DNA of 6,661 bases from an uncultured Ectothiorhodospiraceae bacterium (lineage in GTDB: Bacteria > Pseudomonadota > Gammaproteobacteria > UBA9214). The notes below the pieces were generated by a model that did no database searches, was not told where the DNA came from, and saw nothing but the letters and a program-made list of their open reading frames with translations. This document shows, piece after piece, positions 1-5,226 of this stretch. Numbering within the stretch: position 1 is the stretch's first letter; each line of letters begins with the position of its first letter. The DNA is taken from NCBI GenBank assembly GCA_947258945.1, contig CAMYKJ010000032.1:1-6661 (forward strand). The letters run 5' to 3'. The translations under genes were made by a program, and so were the position numbers.

Positions 1-421
1 TGGTGAACGGCAACTCGGCCAGCGTCTGCACCTTTTCGCGGCCATCCCGGTAGGCGATGACGATTTCGCCGCCGCTCGCGATGCCGAGTTCGCGCACGCG
101 TTCGGGCACCGTGTCGGGATTGATGATCTCCAGCGTGATGTTGTCCTTGTAGCGCTGGTAGCTGCCGACCAGGTCCCGCAGCTGTTCCTGCAGCAGCGGG
201 TCGTCGTGCATGAAGGCGGTGATGGTGACCGGGTCCGGCATGGTGTCGAGCAGCTCGCGCGTCTCCGGCGAGATACTGTTGCGCGCACCGACGGTCCAGT
301 CGGCCTGGTAGACGTACTGTGTGCTCAGCCACGCCAGCATGCCGATGATGCCGGCATACACCACGGAAAAGACCACGGTCTGCAGGCGAAACAGTCGGCT
401 CGAGCGGCGTGATACTTTCAT
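1..421 (-). CDS. GldG-family ABC transport auxiliary protein (N-terminal part, runs off the window)
   Basis: Only the first 140 codons are present; the frame stays open to the window edge. The start is the ATG at 421-419, four bases after the permease stop codon, so translation is probably coupled. The protein begins with a basic stretch (MKVSRRSSR), then one membrane helix at about residues 14-33, then an extracytoplasmic region with 'ARNSISPETRELL' (46-58), 'PDPVTITAFM' (62-71) and 'LRDLVGSYQRY' (81-91). This layout, a signal-anchor followed by a domain opening with 'S.S..T...L..L..PV.I.AF', is what I know from GldG / ABC_transp_aux proteins encoded next to GldA- and GldF-like genes. In gliding Bacteroidetes these act with an ABC transporter; in proteobacteria the transported substrate is unknown and gliding should not be assumed. 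The assignment rests on both sequence pattern and position; the exact role is inference. Confidence 0.8.
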   Translation of the reverse strand, partial: MKVSRRSSRLFRLQTVVFSVVYAGIIGMLAWLSTQYVYQADWTVGARNSISPETRELLDTMPDPVTITAFMHDDPLLQEQLRDLVGSYQRYKDNITLEIINPDTVPERVRELGIASGGEIVIAYRDGREKVQTLAELPFT

Positions 422-425
422 GGGC

Positions 426-1172
426 TCAGTGCGGCAGGCGCGTCGCGTCCAGGCGACGGATGGTGAAACCGGTAAACAGGGCGATGACCAGCAGGTAATA
501 GGCGACGTCCATGCTGTTGAAGACGCCCTTCAGCAGACCCTTGTAGTGCGACAGCATGGACAGGTAGCCCATTGCGCCAGTGGCCTGTGCGGTACCGGCC
601 TCGTCGATGATCCACAGCAGCAGCAACAGGCCGAAGGTGGTCACGGCCGCGACCACCGGCTGCTCGGTCAGCGAGGACATGTACAGACCGATGGCGGCGA
701 AGGCGGCCAGCATCAGGCCGAGTCCGAGCAGGCCGGCGGCCAGCTTGCCCATGTCGAGGTCGGTGCCCGCCAGCAGCGACAGCGGCATCAGCGTGAGCAT
801 CAGCAGCAGGGCGAGGAAGAAACCGAGGATACCGAGGTACTTGCCGAGAACGATCTCCGTCATCGATACCGGCGCGGATAACAGCAGGCTGATGGTGTGG
901 CCGCGGTACTCGTCGCTGAGGCTGCGCATGGTGATCAGCGGCGTGATGAGCAGCAGGACGATGCCCGCATTGGCCAGCAGCGGCGCCACGACGATGTCGG
1001 CCACGCCGGGCGCACCCTCGATCGCGGCCAGCCGCGGCTGCAGCGTTATCCAGGTATCGATCTGCGCCAGGAACAGCCAGGCGAGGATGAACTGGGTGAC
1101 GGCGAGGATCGCCCAGGCCAGCGGTGACAGGAACAGGCTGCGCAGTTCGCGCGCGGCGATGGTGAAGATCAT
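426..1172 (-). CDS. ABC-2 type transporter permease, GldF-like
   Basis: A 248-residue, very hydrophobic protein with about six predicted membrane helices (roughly residues 18-37, 60-80, 110-135, 145-165, 172-190 and 223-239). Between helices 2 and 3 lies 'TMRSLSDEYRGHTISLLLSAPVS' without its first and last residues (about 82-102); the E/R-rich segment is typical of ABC-2 permeases of the GldF/NosY type, where a cytoplasmic coupling region meets the ATPase. The start ATG (1172-1170) overlaps the ATPase stop codon as ATGA, so the two proteins are probably made in equal amounts. The GldG-like gene starts four bases after this stop. Length fits a full single permease unit, which would act as a dimer. 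Substrate and direction of transport cannot be read from the sequence; ABC-2 family members are usually exporters. Confidence 0.88.
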   Translation of the reverse strand: MIFTIAARELRSLFLSPLAWAILAVTQFILAWLFLAQIDTWITLQPRLAAIEGAPGVADIVVAPLLANAGIVLLLITPLITMRSLSDEYRGHTISLLLSAPVSMTEIVLGKYLGILGFFLALLLMLTLMPLSLLAGTDLDMGKLAAGLLGLGLMLAAFAAIGLYMSSLTEQPVVAAVTTFGLLLLLWIIDEAGTAQATGAMGYLSMLSHYKGLLKGVFNSMDVAYYLLVIALFTGFTIRRLDATRLPH

Positions 1173-2122
1173 GCGGCTGCCCCGCTGGCATGGCCGGGGG
1201 CGTCGCCCGTGGTCAGCTCGATGAAGATCTGTTCCAGGGTGTGACGCTCCGCAGTGAGTTCCTGCAGCCGCCAGCCGCCGGCCACGGCCTGCTCGACCAG
1301 TGCCTCGGCGGGGCTGTCTCCCGTGAAGTCGATGCGCACCCGGCCGTCATCCAGCGCGGCCACTTCCGCCACACCCGGCAGCGCAAGCAGCCTGGATACA
1401 TCGGGCGGATTGCCGAAACGGGCGACCAGCGACGTGGCGCTCATGCGCGCATCGAGGCCGGCGGCGGTATCGGCGAACACCAGGCGCCCCTGGTGAATGA
1501 TCTGCACCCGGTTACAGGTTGCCTGGACCTCGGGCAGGATATGCGTCGACAGGATGATGCCGTGGTCCTCGCCCAGCTCCCGGATCAGCGAGCGGATCTC
1601 GCGGATCTGCAGCGGGTCCAGGCCGACGGTCGGTTCGTCGAGGATGACGACCGCGGGCGTGTGGATGATGGCCTGTGCAATACCGACACGCTGCCGGTAG
1701 CCCTTGGACAGGTTGCCGATCAGCCGTGTGGCGACATCGGCGAGCCCGCAGCGTTCCTTCGCGGTGGCCAGTGCCTGCGCACGCCGCTCGCGCGGGATAC
1801 GGTTCAGGCGCGCGCAGTAGTCGAGATACTCGTTAACCGTCAGCTCGCGATAGACCGGCGGCTGTTCGGCCAGGTAGCCGATTTCGCGTTTGGCGTCCTT
1901 CGGCCGGTCGAGCAGGTCGATGCCGTTGATAATAATCTCACCGGCGCTGGGCGACAGGTTGCCGGAGAGCATCTGCATGGTGCTGGACTTGCCGGCGCCG
2001 TTCGGGCCGAGGAAGCCCAGCACGTCGCCCCGCGACAGCTCGAAGCTGACATCGTTGACGGCACAATGCTGGTTGTAATAGCGGTACAGGCCGCTGGCCG
2101 TTACCAGGGTATTCGACGACAT
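1169..2122 (-). CDS. ABC transporter ATP-binding protein (GldA-like)
   Basis: The 317-residue protein carries all ATPase motifs: Walker A 'GPNGAGKS' at 39-46, Q-loop Gln at 87 ('AEQPP'), signature 'LSKGYRQR' at 138-145, Walker B 'VVILDE' at 158-163 followed by the D-loop 'GLDP', and the H-loop His at 194 ('STHILPE'). Residues beyond about 225 form the C-terminal extension usual for drug/gliding-type ABC-2 ATPases. It should power the permease encoded immediately downstream (ATGA overlap). I chose the ATG at 2122 because the usual family N-terminus ('..V.ASGLYRYY....AVNDVSFEL') follows directly. An in-frame ATG at 2203 would add 27 residues, but these are encoded by an inverted repeat and do not look like protein. 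No convincing Shine-Dalgarno site precedes 2122, so the start is somewhat uncertain. Confidence 0.92.
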   Translation of the reverse strand: MSSNTLVTASGLYRYYNQHCAVNDVSFELSRGDVLGFLGPNGAGKSSTMQMLSGNLSPSAGEIIINGIDLLDRPKDAKREIGYLAEQPPVYRELTVNEYLDYCARLNRIPRERRAQALATAKERCGLADVATRLIGNLSKGYRQRVGIAQAIIHTPAVVILDEPTVGLDPLQIREIRSLIRELGEDHGIILSTHILPEVQATCNRVQIIHQGRLVFADTAAGLDARMSATSLVARFGNPPDVSRLLALPGVAEVAALDDGRVRIDFTGDSPAEALVEQAVAGGWRLQELTAERHTLEQIFIELTTGDAPGHASGAAA

Positions 2123-2147
2123 GGGGCTATTATTGCGTTTGGCGCGA

Positions 2148-2175
2148 TTTATACAAGCCAAATCAATGGGGTCAG
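2148..2175 (-). promoter_or_regulatory. Candidate promoter for the ABC operon
   Basis: On the minus strand TATAAA (2153-2148) is preceded, after a 16-base spacer, by CTGACC (2175-2170), which shares TGAC with the -35 consensus. Transcription would start near 2141, leaving a leader of about 20 bases before the ATPase ATG. The -35-like element lies inside the left arm of the inverted repeat (2156-2188), while the -10 lies just outside it, so the repeat may have contributed half of the promoter. Seen by eye only. Confidence 0.35.
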
Positions 2176-2266
2176 AGTCGATTGATTTATACTCACCTGT
2201 CATGAGATCTGACGGTGGTAACGATGGGAACGAAAATCAATCGACTCTGACCCCATTGATTTGGCT
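2156..2266. repeat. Perfect 33-bp inverted repeat with GGGGTCAGAGT core (REP/MITE-like)
   Basis: The arm at 2156-2188 (AGCCAAATCAATGGGGTCAG, then AGTCGATTGATTT) is the exact reverse complement of 2234-2266; a 45-base loop (2189-2233) separates them. The left arm covers the presumed control region of the ABC operon; the right arm encodes the N-terminal residues of the hydantoinase frame. From memory, ACTCTGACCCC motifs of this kind are scattered through many proteobacterial genomes, often close to IS200-like/REP-associated tyrosine transposase (Y1_Tnp) genes. No such transposase is in this window. Perfect identity of the arms suggests either recent arrival or gene conversion, or selection for the fold. 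Confidence 0.9.
2188..2193 (+). promoter_or_regulatory. Possible -10 element for the hydantoinase gene
   Basis: TATACT matches the -10 consensus at five of six positions and lies at the edge of the inverted-repeat arm. It has no good -35 partner 16-18 bases upstream. A start of transcription near 2200 would make an ATG at 2202 nearly leaderless, or leave a leader of about 55 bases before the alternative TTG at 2256. Weak evidence. Confidence 0.2.
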
Positions 2267-4208
2267 CGGTGTCGACACCGGCGGCACCTTTACCGATTTT
2301 GTCCTCTACGACGGGCAGGGCCTGCGCGTGCACAAGGTGTTGTCCACGCCGGCGGCGCCGGAGGAGGCCATTCTGCAGGGCATCCGCGACCTGGATATCG
2401 CCACCGACGGGCTGCGCGTCATCCACGGCTCGACCGTGGCGACGAATGCCGCGCTCGAGCGCAAGGGGGTGCGCACCGTCTATATCACCAATCGGGGACT
2501 GGGCGATGTCCTGACGATCGGTCGCCAGGCGCGCCGGGAGCTGTACAACCTGCAACCCGCACCGCAACCGCCACCGGTGCCGCGCACGCTGTGCCTGGAG
2601 GTGGGGGCACGCACCGGGGCTGACGGCAGGGCGGTGTCGCGGCTGACCGGAGACGACCGGGACGCGGTGCGGGCGGCGATTACCAGGCTGCAGCCGCAGG
2701 CGGTCGCCATCAACCTGCTGTTCTCGTTTATGGATGACGGCGACGAACGCGAAATCGCGTCCTGGCTGCCGGACGATGTATTCGTGTCCTGCTCCGCCGA
2801 GGTATTGCCGGAATACCGGGAGTACGAACGCGGCATCGCCACCTGGCTGAACGCCTGGGTGGGACCGCTGGTCGCCGGCTATGTGCAGCGCCTGGGTGAG
2901 GCGCTGGCACCGGCGCCGGTGGCCGTGATGCAAAGCAGCGGCGGCACGGTGAGCGCGGACCAGGCCGGTCGCAAGGCCGTACAGCTGCTGTTGTCGGGTC
3001 CTGCCGGCGGGCTGATGGGTGCCCGCTTCCTTGGCCGGCAGGCCGGCCAGGCGCGCCTGCTCACCTTCGACATGGGTGGTACCTCGACCGACGTCGCGCT
3101 GATCGACGGCGAGATTCGCCTGACCTCTGAGGGCCGTATTGGCGAGTGGCCGGTCGCCGTGCCCATGGTGGACATGCACACCATCGGCGCAGGGGGCGGT
3201 TCGATTGCCCGTGTCGATGATGGCGGTCTGCTGCAGGTGGGGCCGGAATCCGCCGGTGCCGACCCGGGACCGGCCTGCTACGGGCAGGGCGGCACCCGGC
3301 CCACGGTCACGGATGCCAACCTGGTGCTGGGCCGCCTGCAGGCGAATGCCTTTCTCGGTGGCGCCATGGCGCTGGATGTCGGGGCGTCGAGCCAGGCCAT
3401 GCAAACGCTGGCGTCCGGCCTCGACTGCAGTATCGAGGAGGCGGCCCGGGGCGTGCTGGCGGTCGCCAACGAGCACATGGCGCAGGCCCTGCGCGTGATC
3501 TCGGTGCAGCGCGGCGAGGACCCGGCGAACTACGTCCTCATGTCCTTCGGCGGTGCCGGCGGGCTGCATGTCTGTGCACTGGCTGGGGCGCTGGGCATGA
3601 CGCAGGCGCTGGTCCCGGTACAGGCCGGGGTGCTGTCGGCACTTGGCATGCTGGTGGCGCCGCCCTCACGGCAGTTGTCGCATACCCTGACCGGCGAACT
3701 GGCGACCTTCGATGCGCCTGCCATCGACCGGCACCTGCAGGCGCTGGCCGAGGCCGGCCGTGCCGAACTGGCGGCCGAGGGGGTGCCGGCGGAGAACACG
3801 GCGGCACGCTTCAGTCTCGATCTGCGCTATCCCGGCCAGTCCTATACCCTGAATATCCCGTGGGACGGTATTATGGCGACTGGCGACGCCTTTCATGCAC
3901 TGCACCGGCAGCGTTACGGACATCGTATGGAACTGCCGGTGGAACTGGTCAACCTGCGCTGTGGCCTGCAGGGCACGGCGGCGGATATCCGCCTCCCGCC
4001 TGTCGGTGAACAGGTCGGTGTAACGCACACGACGGCCGTTGCCGGTTACCCGGACCCGGTCCCGGTCCGGGACCGGGCCGGACTTTCGGCCGGACAGGTA
4101 TTCACCGGTCCGGCAGTGATTACGGAGACGCTGGCGACCACCTGGCTGCCGGATGGCTGGCGGTGTGAGGTGGACGGGGTGGGGAACCTGTTATTGGAGC
4201 GGGTGTAA
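2202..4208 (+). CDS. Hydantoinase A / 5-oxoprolinase family protein
   Basis: Counted from the ATG at 2202 the protein has 668 residues, close to the usual HyuA length. The N-terminal half shows the ASKHA-type nucleotide-binding start 'GVDTGGTFTDFVLYDG' (23-38) and 'HGSTVATNAALERKG' (75-89). The main Hydantoinase_A domain has 'MQSSGGTVS' (243-251), 'LLSGPAGG' (263-270), 'TFDMGGTSTDVALIDG' (288-303), 'HTIGAGGGSIA' (326-336), 'GPESAGADPGPACYG' (347-361) and 'PTVTDANLVLGRL' (367-379). Members perform ATP-dependent opening of cyclic amides (hydantoins, 5-oxoproline) or related carboxylation, normally with a HyuB-type partner. No hyuB gene follows; the next 489 bases are non-coding, so the partner is elsewhere or lost. 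The start is uncertain: 2202 lacks a ribosome-binding site; an in-frame TTG at 2256 would give the family-like MIWLGVDTGG; the frame is open back to an ATG at 2121. An inverted repeat occupies this 5' region. Substrate unknown. Confidence 0.88.
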   Translation: MRSDGGNDGNENQSTLTPLIWLGVDTGGTFTDFVLYDGQGLRVHKVLSTPAAPEEAILQGIRDLDIATDGLRVIHGSTVATNAALERKGVRTVYITNRGLGDVLTIGRQARRELYNLQPAPQPPPVPRTLCLEVGARTGADGRAVSRLTGDDRDAVRAAITRLQPQAVAINLLFSFMDDGDEREIASWLPDDVFVSCSAEVLPEYREYERGIATWLNAWVGPLVAGYVQRLGEALAPAPVAVMQSSGGTVSADQAGRKAVQLLLSGPAGGLMGARFLGRQAGQARLLTFDMGGTSTDVALIDGEIRLTSEGRIGEWPVAVPMVDMHTIGAGGGSIARVDDGGLLQVGPESAGADPGPACYGQGGTRPTVTDANLVLGRLQANAFLGGAMALDVGASSQAMQTLASGLDCSIEEAARGVLAVANEHMAQALRVISVQRGEDPANYVLMSFGGAGGLHVCALAGALGMTQALVPVQAGVLSALGMLVAPPSRQLSHTLTGELATFDAPAIDRHLQALAEAGRAELAAEGVPAENTAARFSLDLRYPGQSYTLNIPWDGIMATGDAFHALHRQRYGHRMELPVELVNLRCGLQGTAADIRLPPVGEQVGVTHTTAVAGYPDPVPVRDRAGLSAGQVFTGPAVITETLATTWLPDGWRCEVDGVGNLLLERV

Positions 4209-4275
4209 AGGTATCTCGCGCAAAGTCGCCAAGGCGCAAAGAAAACATAATAAAAGCCACAGAGAACACAGAGAA
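4207..4275 (+). repeat. Outer repeat, left arm (CGCAAAG/CACAGAG family)
   Basis: The arm reads TATCTCGCGCAAAGTCGCC at 4212-4230, continues with AAGGCGCAAAGAAAACATA, and ends with GCCACAGAGAACACAGAGAA (4256-4275). It matches the reverse complement of 4549-4606 with two substitutions and one extra six-base piece (within 4249-4255). Similarity probably reaches back to 4207 (AAAG with one mismatch), so the arm overlaps the last two bases of the hydantoinase TAA stop codon. Repeats of this wording are widespread in environmental bacterial genomes; their mechanism of spread is not established to my knowledge. Confidence 0.85.
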
Positions 4276-4300
4276 ATACAATTACCGACTTAAGTATCTT

Positions 4301-4327
4301 GTCATTCCCGCGAAGGCGGGAATCCAG
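4301..4327 (+). repeat. CATTCCCGC...GCGGGAATCC hairpin repeat, copy 1
   Basis: ATTCCCGC (4304-4311) pairs perfectly with GCGGGAAT (4316-4323) around a GAAG loop, flanked by GTC and CCAG. It is the inverted counterpart of 4481-4507. There is no T-run, so it is not a standard terminator, although it is the first strong hairpin after the hydantoinase stop codon and might limit readthrough. Confidence 0.85.
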
Positions 4328-4380
4328 TCTTGAACAATAAGCGTGTTATAAAACAGCCTCATCAGATGGTTATTGCAGCT

Positions 4381-4431
4381 GTAGGAGCGCACCGCGTGCG
4401 CGATTTATTCGCGGATACGATCCGCTCCTGC
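4381..4431. repeat. Inverted pair of REP elements (BIME-like)
   Basis: REP 1 (4381-4403) begins GTAGGAGC and carries the hairpin GCGCAC-CGC-GTGCGC. After the linker TTTAT, REP 2 (4409-4431) in opposite orientation carries GCGGAT-ACG-ATCCGC and ends CTCCTGC. Head motif plus small GC hairpin, in facing pairs, is the standard architecture of REP/BIME sequences in Pseudomonas and relatives, where such elements are spread by RAYT transposases. No RAYT gene is present here. Confidence 0.88.
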
Positions 4432-4480
4432 AATGCCATCTTTCAGCATACAAACTGATTCATCGGAACAGCATTTACCC

Positions 4481-4507
4481 CTGGATCCCCGCCTTCGCGG
4501 GGATGAC
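4481..4507 (-). repeat. CATCCCCGC hairpin repeat, copy 2 (inverted)
   Basis: The reverse complement of this stretch matches 4301-4327 except at two positions. The two differences fall on opposite sides of the hairpin stem (T to C and A to G), so an A-T pair has become a G-C pair and the stem is intact. Confidence 0.85.
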
Positions 4508-4548
4508 GACAGAAGGTAATTCAGCGTTCGAGTAATGAGAATAATTAA

Positions 4549-4611
4549 TTCTCTGTGTCCTCTGTGGCTATGTTTTCTTTGCGCCTTGGCGGCTTTGCGC
4601 GAGATAGCTTT
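4549..4611 (-). repeat. Outer repeat, right arm (CGCAAAG/CACAGAG family)
   Basis: Near-exact inverted copy of 4207-4275, without the six extra bases of the left arm. It ends just before the A-run of the rpmG terminator. Confidence 0.85.
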
Positions 4612-4617
4612 TTTGCA

Positions 4618-4644
4618 ATAAAAAAACCCGGCAGTGCCGGGTTT
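4618..4644 (-). terminator. Rho-independent terminator of the rpmB-rpmG operon
   Basis: On the minus strand AAACCCGGC-ACT-GCCGGGTTT (4644-4624) forms a nine-pair stem with a three-base loop, followed by a T-run complementary to A 4620-4626. It lies about 54 bases after the rpmG stop codon and points the right way. The run of A on the other side of the stem is short, so efficient termination of the convergent hydantoinase transcript is doubtful. Confidence 0.9.
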
Positions 4645-4678
4645 CTGATATTCATAGCGAGAGCTGTAATCGCGTTTT

Positions 4679-4701
4679 TCGCGGACGCGGTCCGCTCCTA
4701 C
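4679..4701 (-). repeat. REP element fused to the 3' end of rpmG
   Basis: Read on the minus strand it starts GTAGGAGCGG and forms the hairpin GCGGAC-CGC-GTCCGC (4695-4681). Its bases 4700-4698 (TAG of the GTAGGAG head) are the stop codon of rpmG. It sits between that gene and its terminator, so it is transcribed into the rpmBG messenger and could act as a 3' stabilising hairpin, a role known for E. coli REPs. Confidence 0.88.
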
Positions 4702-4853
4702 TTTATTTTTGCTTCCTTGTAGGGGACGTGCTTGCGTACCACCGGGTCGAACTTCTTGATCTCCATTTTTTCCGGCATGTTGCGCTTGTTCTTGGTGGTC
4801 GTGTAGTAGTGACCGGTGCCGGCGCTGGAGACGAGCTTGATCTTGTCACGCAT
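4698..4853 (-). CDS. rpmG: 50S ribosomal protein L33
   Basis: Encodes 51 residues starting [19 protein letters not shown] and ending [11 protein letters not shown], matching the gammaproteobacterial L33 pattern throughout: '[16 protein letters not shown]' and 'KFDPVVR.HV.YKEAKIK'. It lacks the short MAKG-type N-terminal extension of the E. coli protein, which is common. L33 is a small basic protein of the large ribosomal subunit near the E site. The zinc-binding cysteines found in some L33 versions are absent, so this is the Zn-independent form. The ATG at 4853 is preceded by GGAG (4864-4861) at seven bases. The gene follows rpmB by 12 bases and shares its promoter. The stop codon TAG is part of a REP element that starts right at the end of the reading frame. 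Confidence 0.96.
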   Translation of the reverse strand: MRDKIKLVSSAGTGHYYTTTKNKRNMPEKMEIKKFDPVVRKHVPYKEAKIK

Positions 4854-4865
4854 GATGGATCTCCG

Positions 4866-5102
4866 TTAAACCTTTTCGCCGCGCTTGCGGATGTCGGCCA
4901 GCACGGTATCGATGCCGAGCTTGTCAATGATGCGCATGCCCTTGCTCGAAACACGCAGCTTCACGAAGCGCTTCTCCCCGTCGACCCAGAACCGGTGGGT
5001 GTGCAGGTTGGGCATAAAACGGCGGCGCGTCTTGTTGTTGGCGTGGGACACGTTGTTACCGCTTTGCGGGCGCTTTCCCGTGACCTGGCATACTTTGGAC
5101 AT
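4866..5102 (-). CDS. rpmB: 50S ribosomal protein L28
   Basis: Encodes 78 residues, the usual length, with the family sequence [21 protein letters not shown] at the N-terminus (last residue position 21), '[17 protein letters not shown]' (23-39) and '[17 protein letters not shown]' (49-65). L28 is a large-subunit protein needed for subunit assembly. The start at 5102 is chosen because family members begin MSKVCQ and because GAGG (5115-5112) lies nine bases upstream. An in-frame ATG at 5132 would extend the protein by ten residues over the terminator-like hairpin and is not credible. Promoter and hairpin lie directly upstream; rpmG follows 12 bases downstream. The radC gene upstream runs in the same direction, as in E. 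coli. Confidence 0.97.
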   Translation of the reverse strand: MSKVCQVTGKRPQSGNNVSHANNKTRRRFMPNLHTHRFWVDGEKRFVKLRVSSKGMRIIDKLGIDTVLADIRKRGEKV

Positions 5103-5117
5103 CGTACTGAACCTCGT

Positions 5118-5139
5118 AAAAAAGCCCGCCATCAGCGGG
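5118..5139 (-). promoter_or_regulatory. Terminator-like hairpin in the rpmB leader
   Basis: On the minus strand CCCGC-TGATG-GCGGG is followed by C and six T, then directly by the ribosome-binding site of rpmB. It lies downstream of the rpmB promoter, so it would be at the very 5' end of the rpmBG mRNA. It could end radC transcripts, attenuate the ribosomal operon, or both. The five-pair stem is short for a strong terminator. Confidence 0.55.
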
Positions 5140-5149
5140 AGGGGCGCAT

Positions 5150-5178
5150 TTTATACCAGAAAGCGGCCCATGATACAA
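5150..5178 (-). promoter_or_regulatory. Sigma-70-type promoter of rpmB-rpmG
   Basis: On the minus strand TTGTAT (5178-5173) and TATAAA (5155-5150) are separated by exactly 17 bases. Transcription would begin near 5143, giving a leader of about 40 bases before the rpmB ATG. Strong by eye and well placed for a ribosomal protein operon. Confidence 0.7.
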
Positions 5179-5202
5179 GCCGGCGCCAACCGGGGTCTGG
5201 AC

Positions 5203-5220
5203 GAATAGTTCAAGCTATTC
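5203..5220. repeat. Small dyad between radC and the rpmB promoter
   Basis: GAATAG-TTCAAG-CTATTC is a perfect six-pair inverted repeat 6 bases beyond the radC stop codon. It is AT-rich and has no T-run. It might be a protein-binding site or a weak 3' hairpin for the radC mRNA; no function is evident. Confidence 0.4.
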
Positions 5221-5226
5221 ATGGTC

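Larger units (their letters stand above)
4207..4611. repeat. Concentric nested inverted-repeat block filling the hydantoinase-rpmG spacer
   Basis: This entry covers the non-coding stretch between the hydantoinase stop (4208) and the rpmG terminator. Three repeat families occur as inverted pairs nested one inside another: outer arms 4207-4275 and 4549-4611, middle copies 4301-4327 and 4481-4507, and a central REP pair 4381-4403 and 4409-4431. The midpoints of the three pairs (about 4409, 4404 and 4406) agree within five bases. Between the middle and central copies there is further faint complementarity: AGATGGTTATTGCAG (4364-4378) against CTGCAATGCCATCT (4428-4441). I see no coding capacity in the block. 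Confidence 0.85.

Noticed and set aside
418..1191. Minus-strand alternative frame (257 codons) over the permease gene
   Set aside because: Rich in Arg, Ala and Pro with no membrane segments; the other frame gives a clean six-helix ABC-2 permease with an ATGA overlap.
1190..2185. Plus-strand open frame (331 codons) opposite the ABC ATPase
   Set aside because: The minus strand encodes every ABC ATPase motif in order; the plus frame is a codon-bias shadow.
2146..2192. GATTTATAC direct repeat (2146-2154 and 2184-2192) as a target-site duplication
   Set aside because: Five of the nine bases of the second copy belong to the inverted-repeat arm, so only four bases are independent; chance is sufficient.
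2193..3569. Long minus-strand open frame (458 codons) opposite the hydantoinase gene
   Set aside because: It is the antisense shadow of a GC-rich gene; the plus strand carries unmistakable HyuA motifs throughout, and the minus frame resembles no family I know.
4301..4327. Neisseria-type dRS3 or Correia element
   Set aside because: ATTCCC...GGGAAT is superficially similar, but gene content is gammaproteobacterial and such hairpins are common outside Neisseria.
4703..4954. 83-codon minus-strand frame across rpmG and the end of rpmB
   Set aside because: It is out of frame with rpmG, which itself reads as a complete L33.
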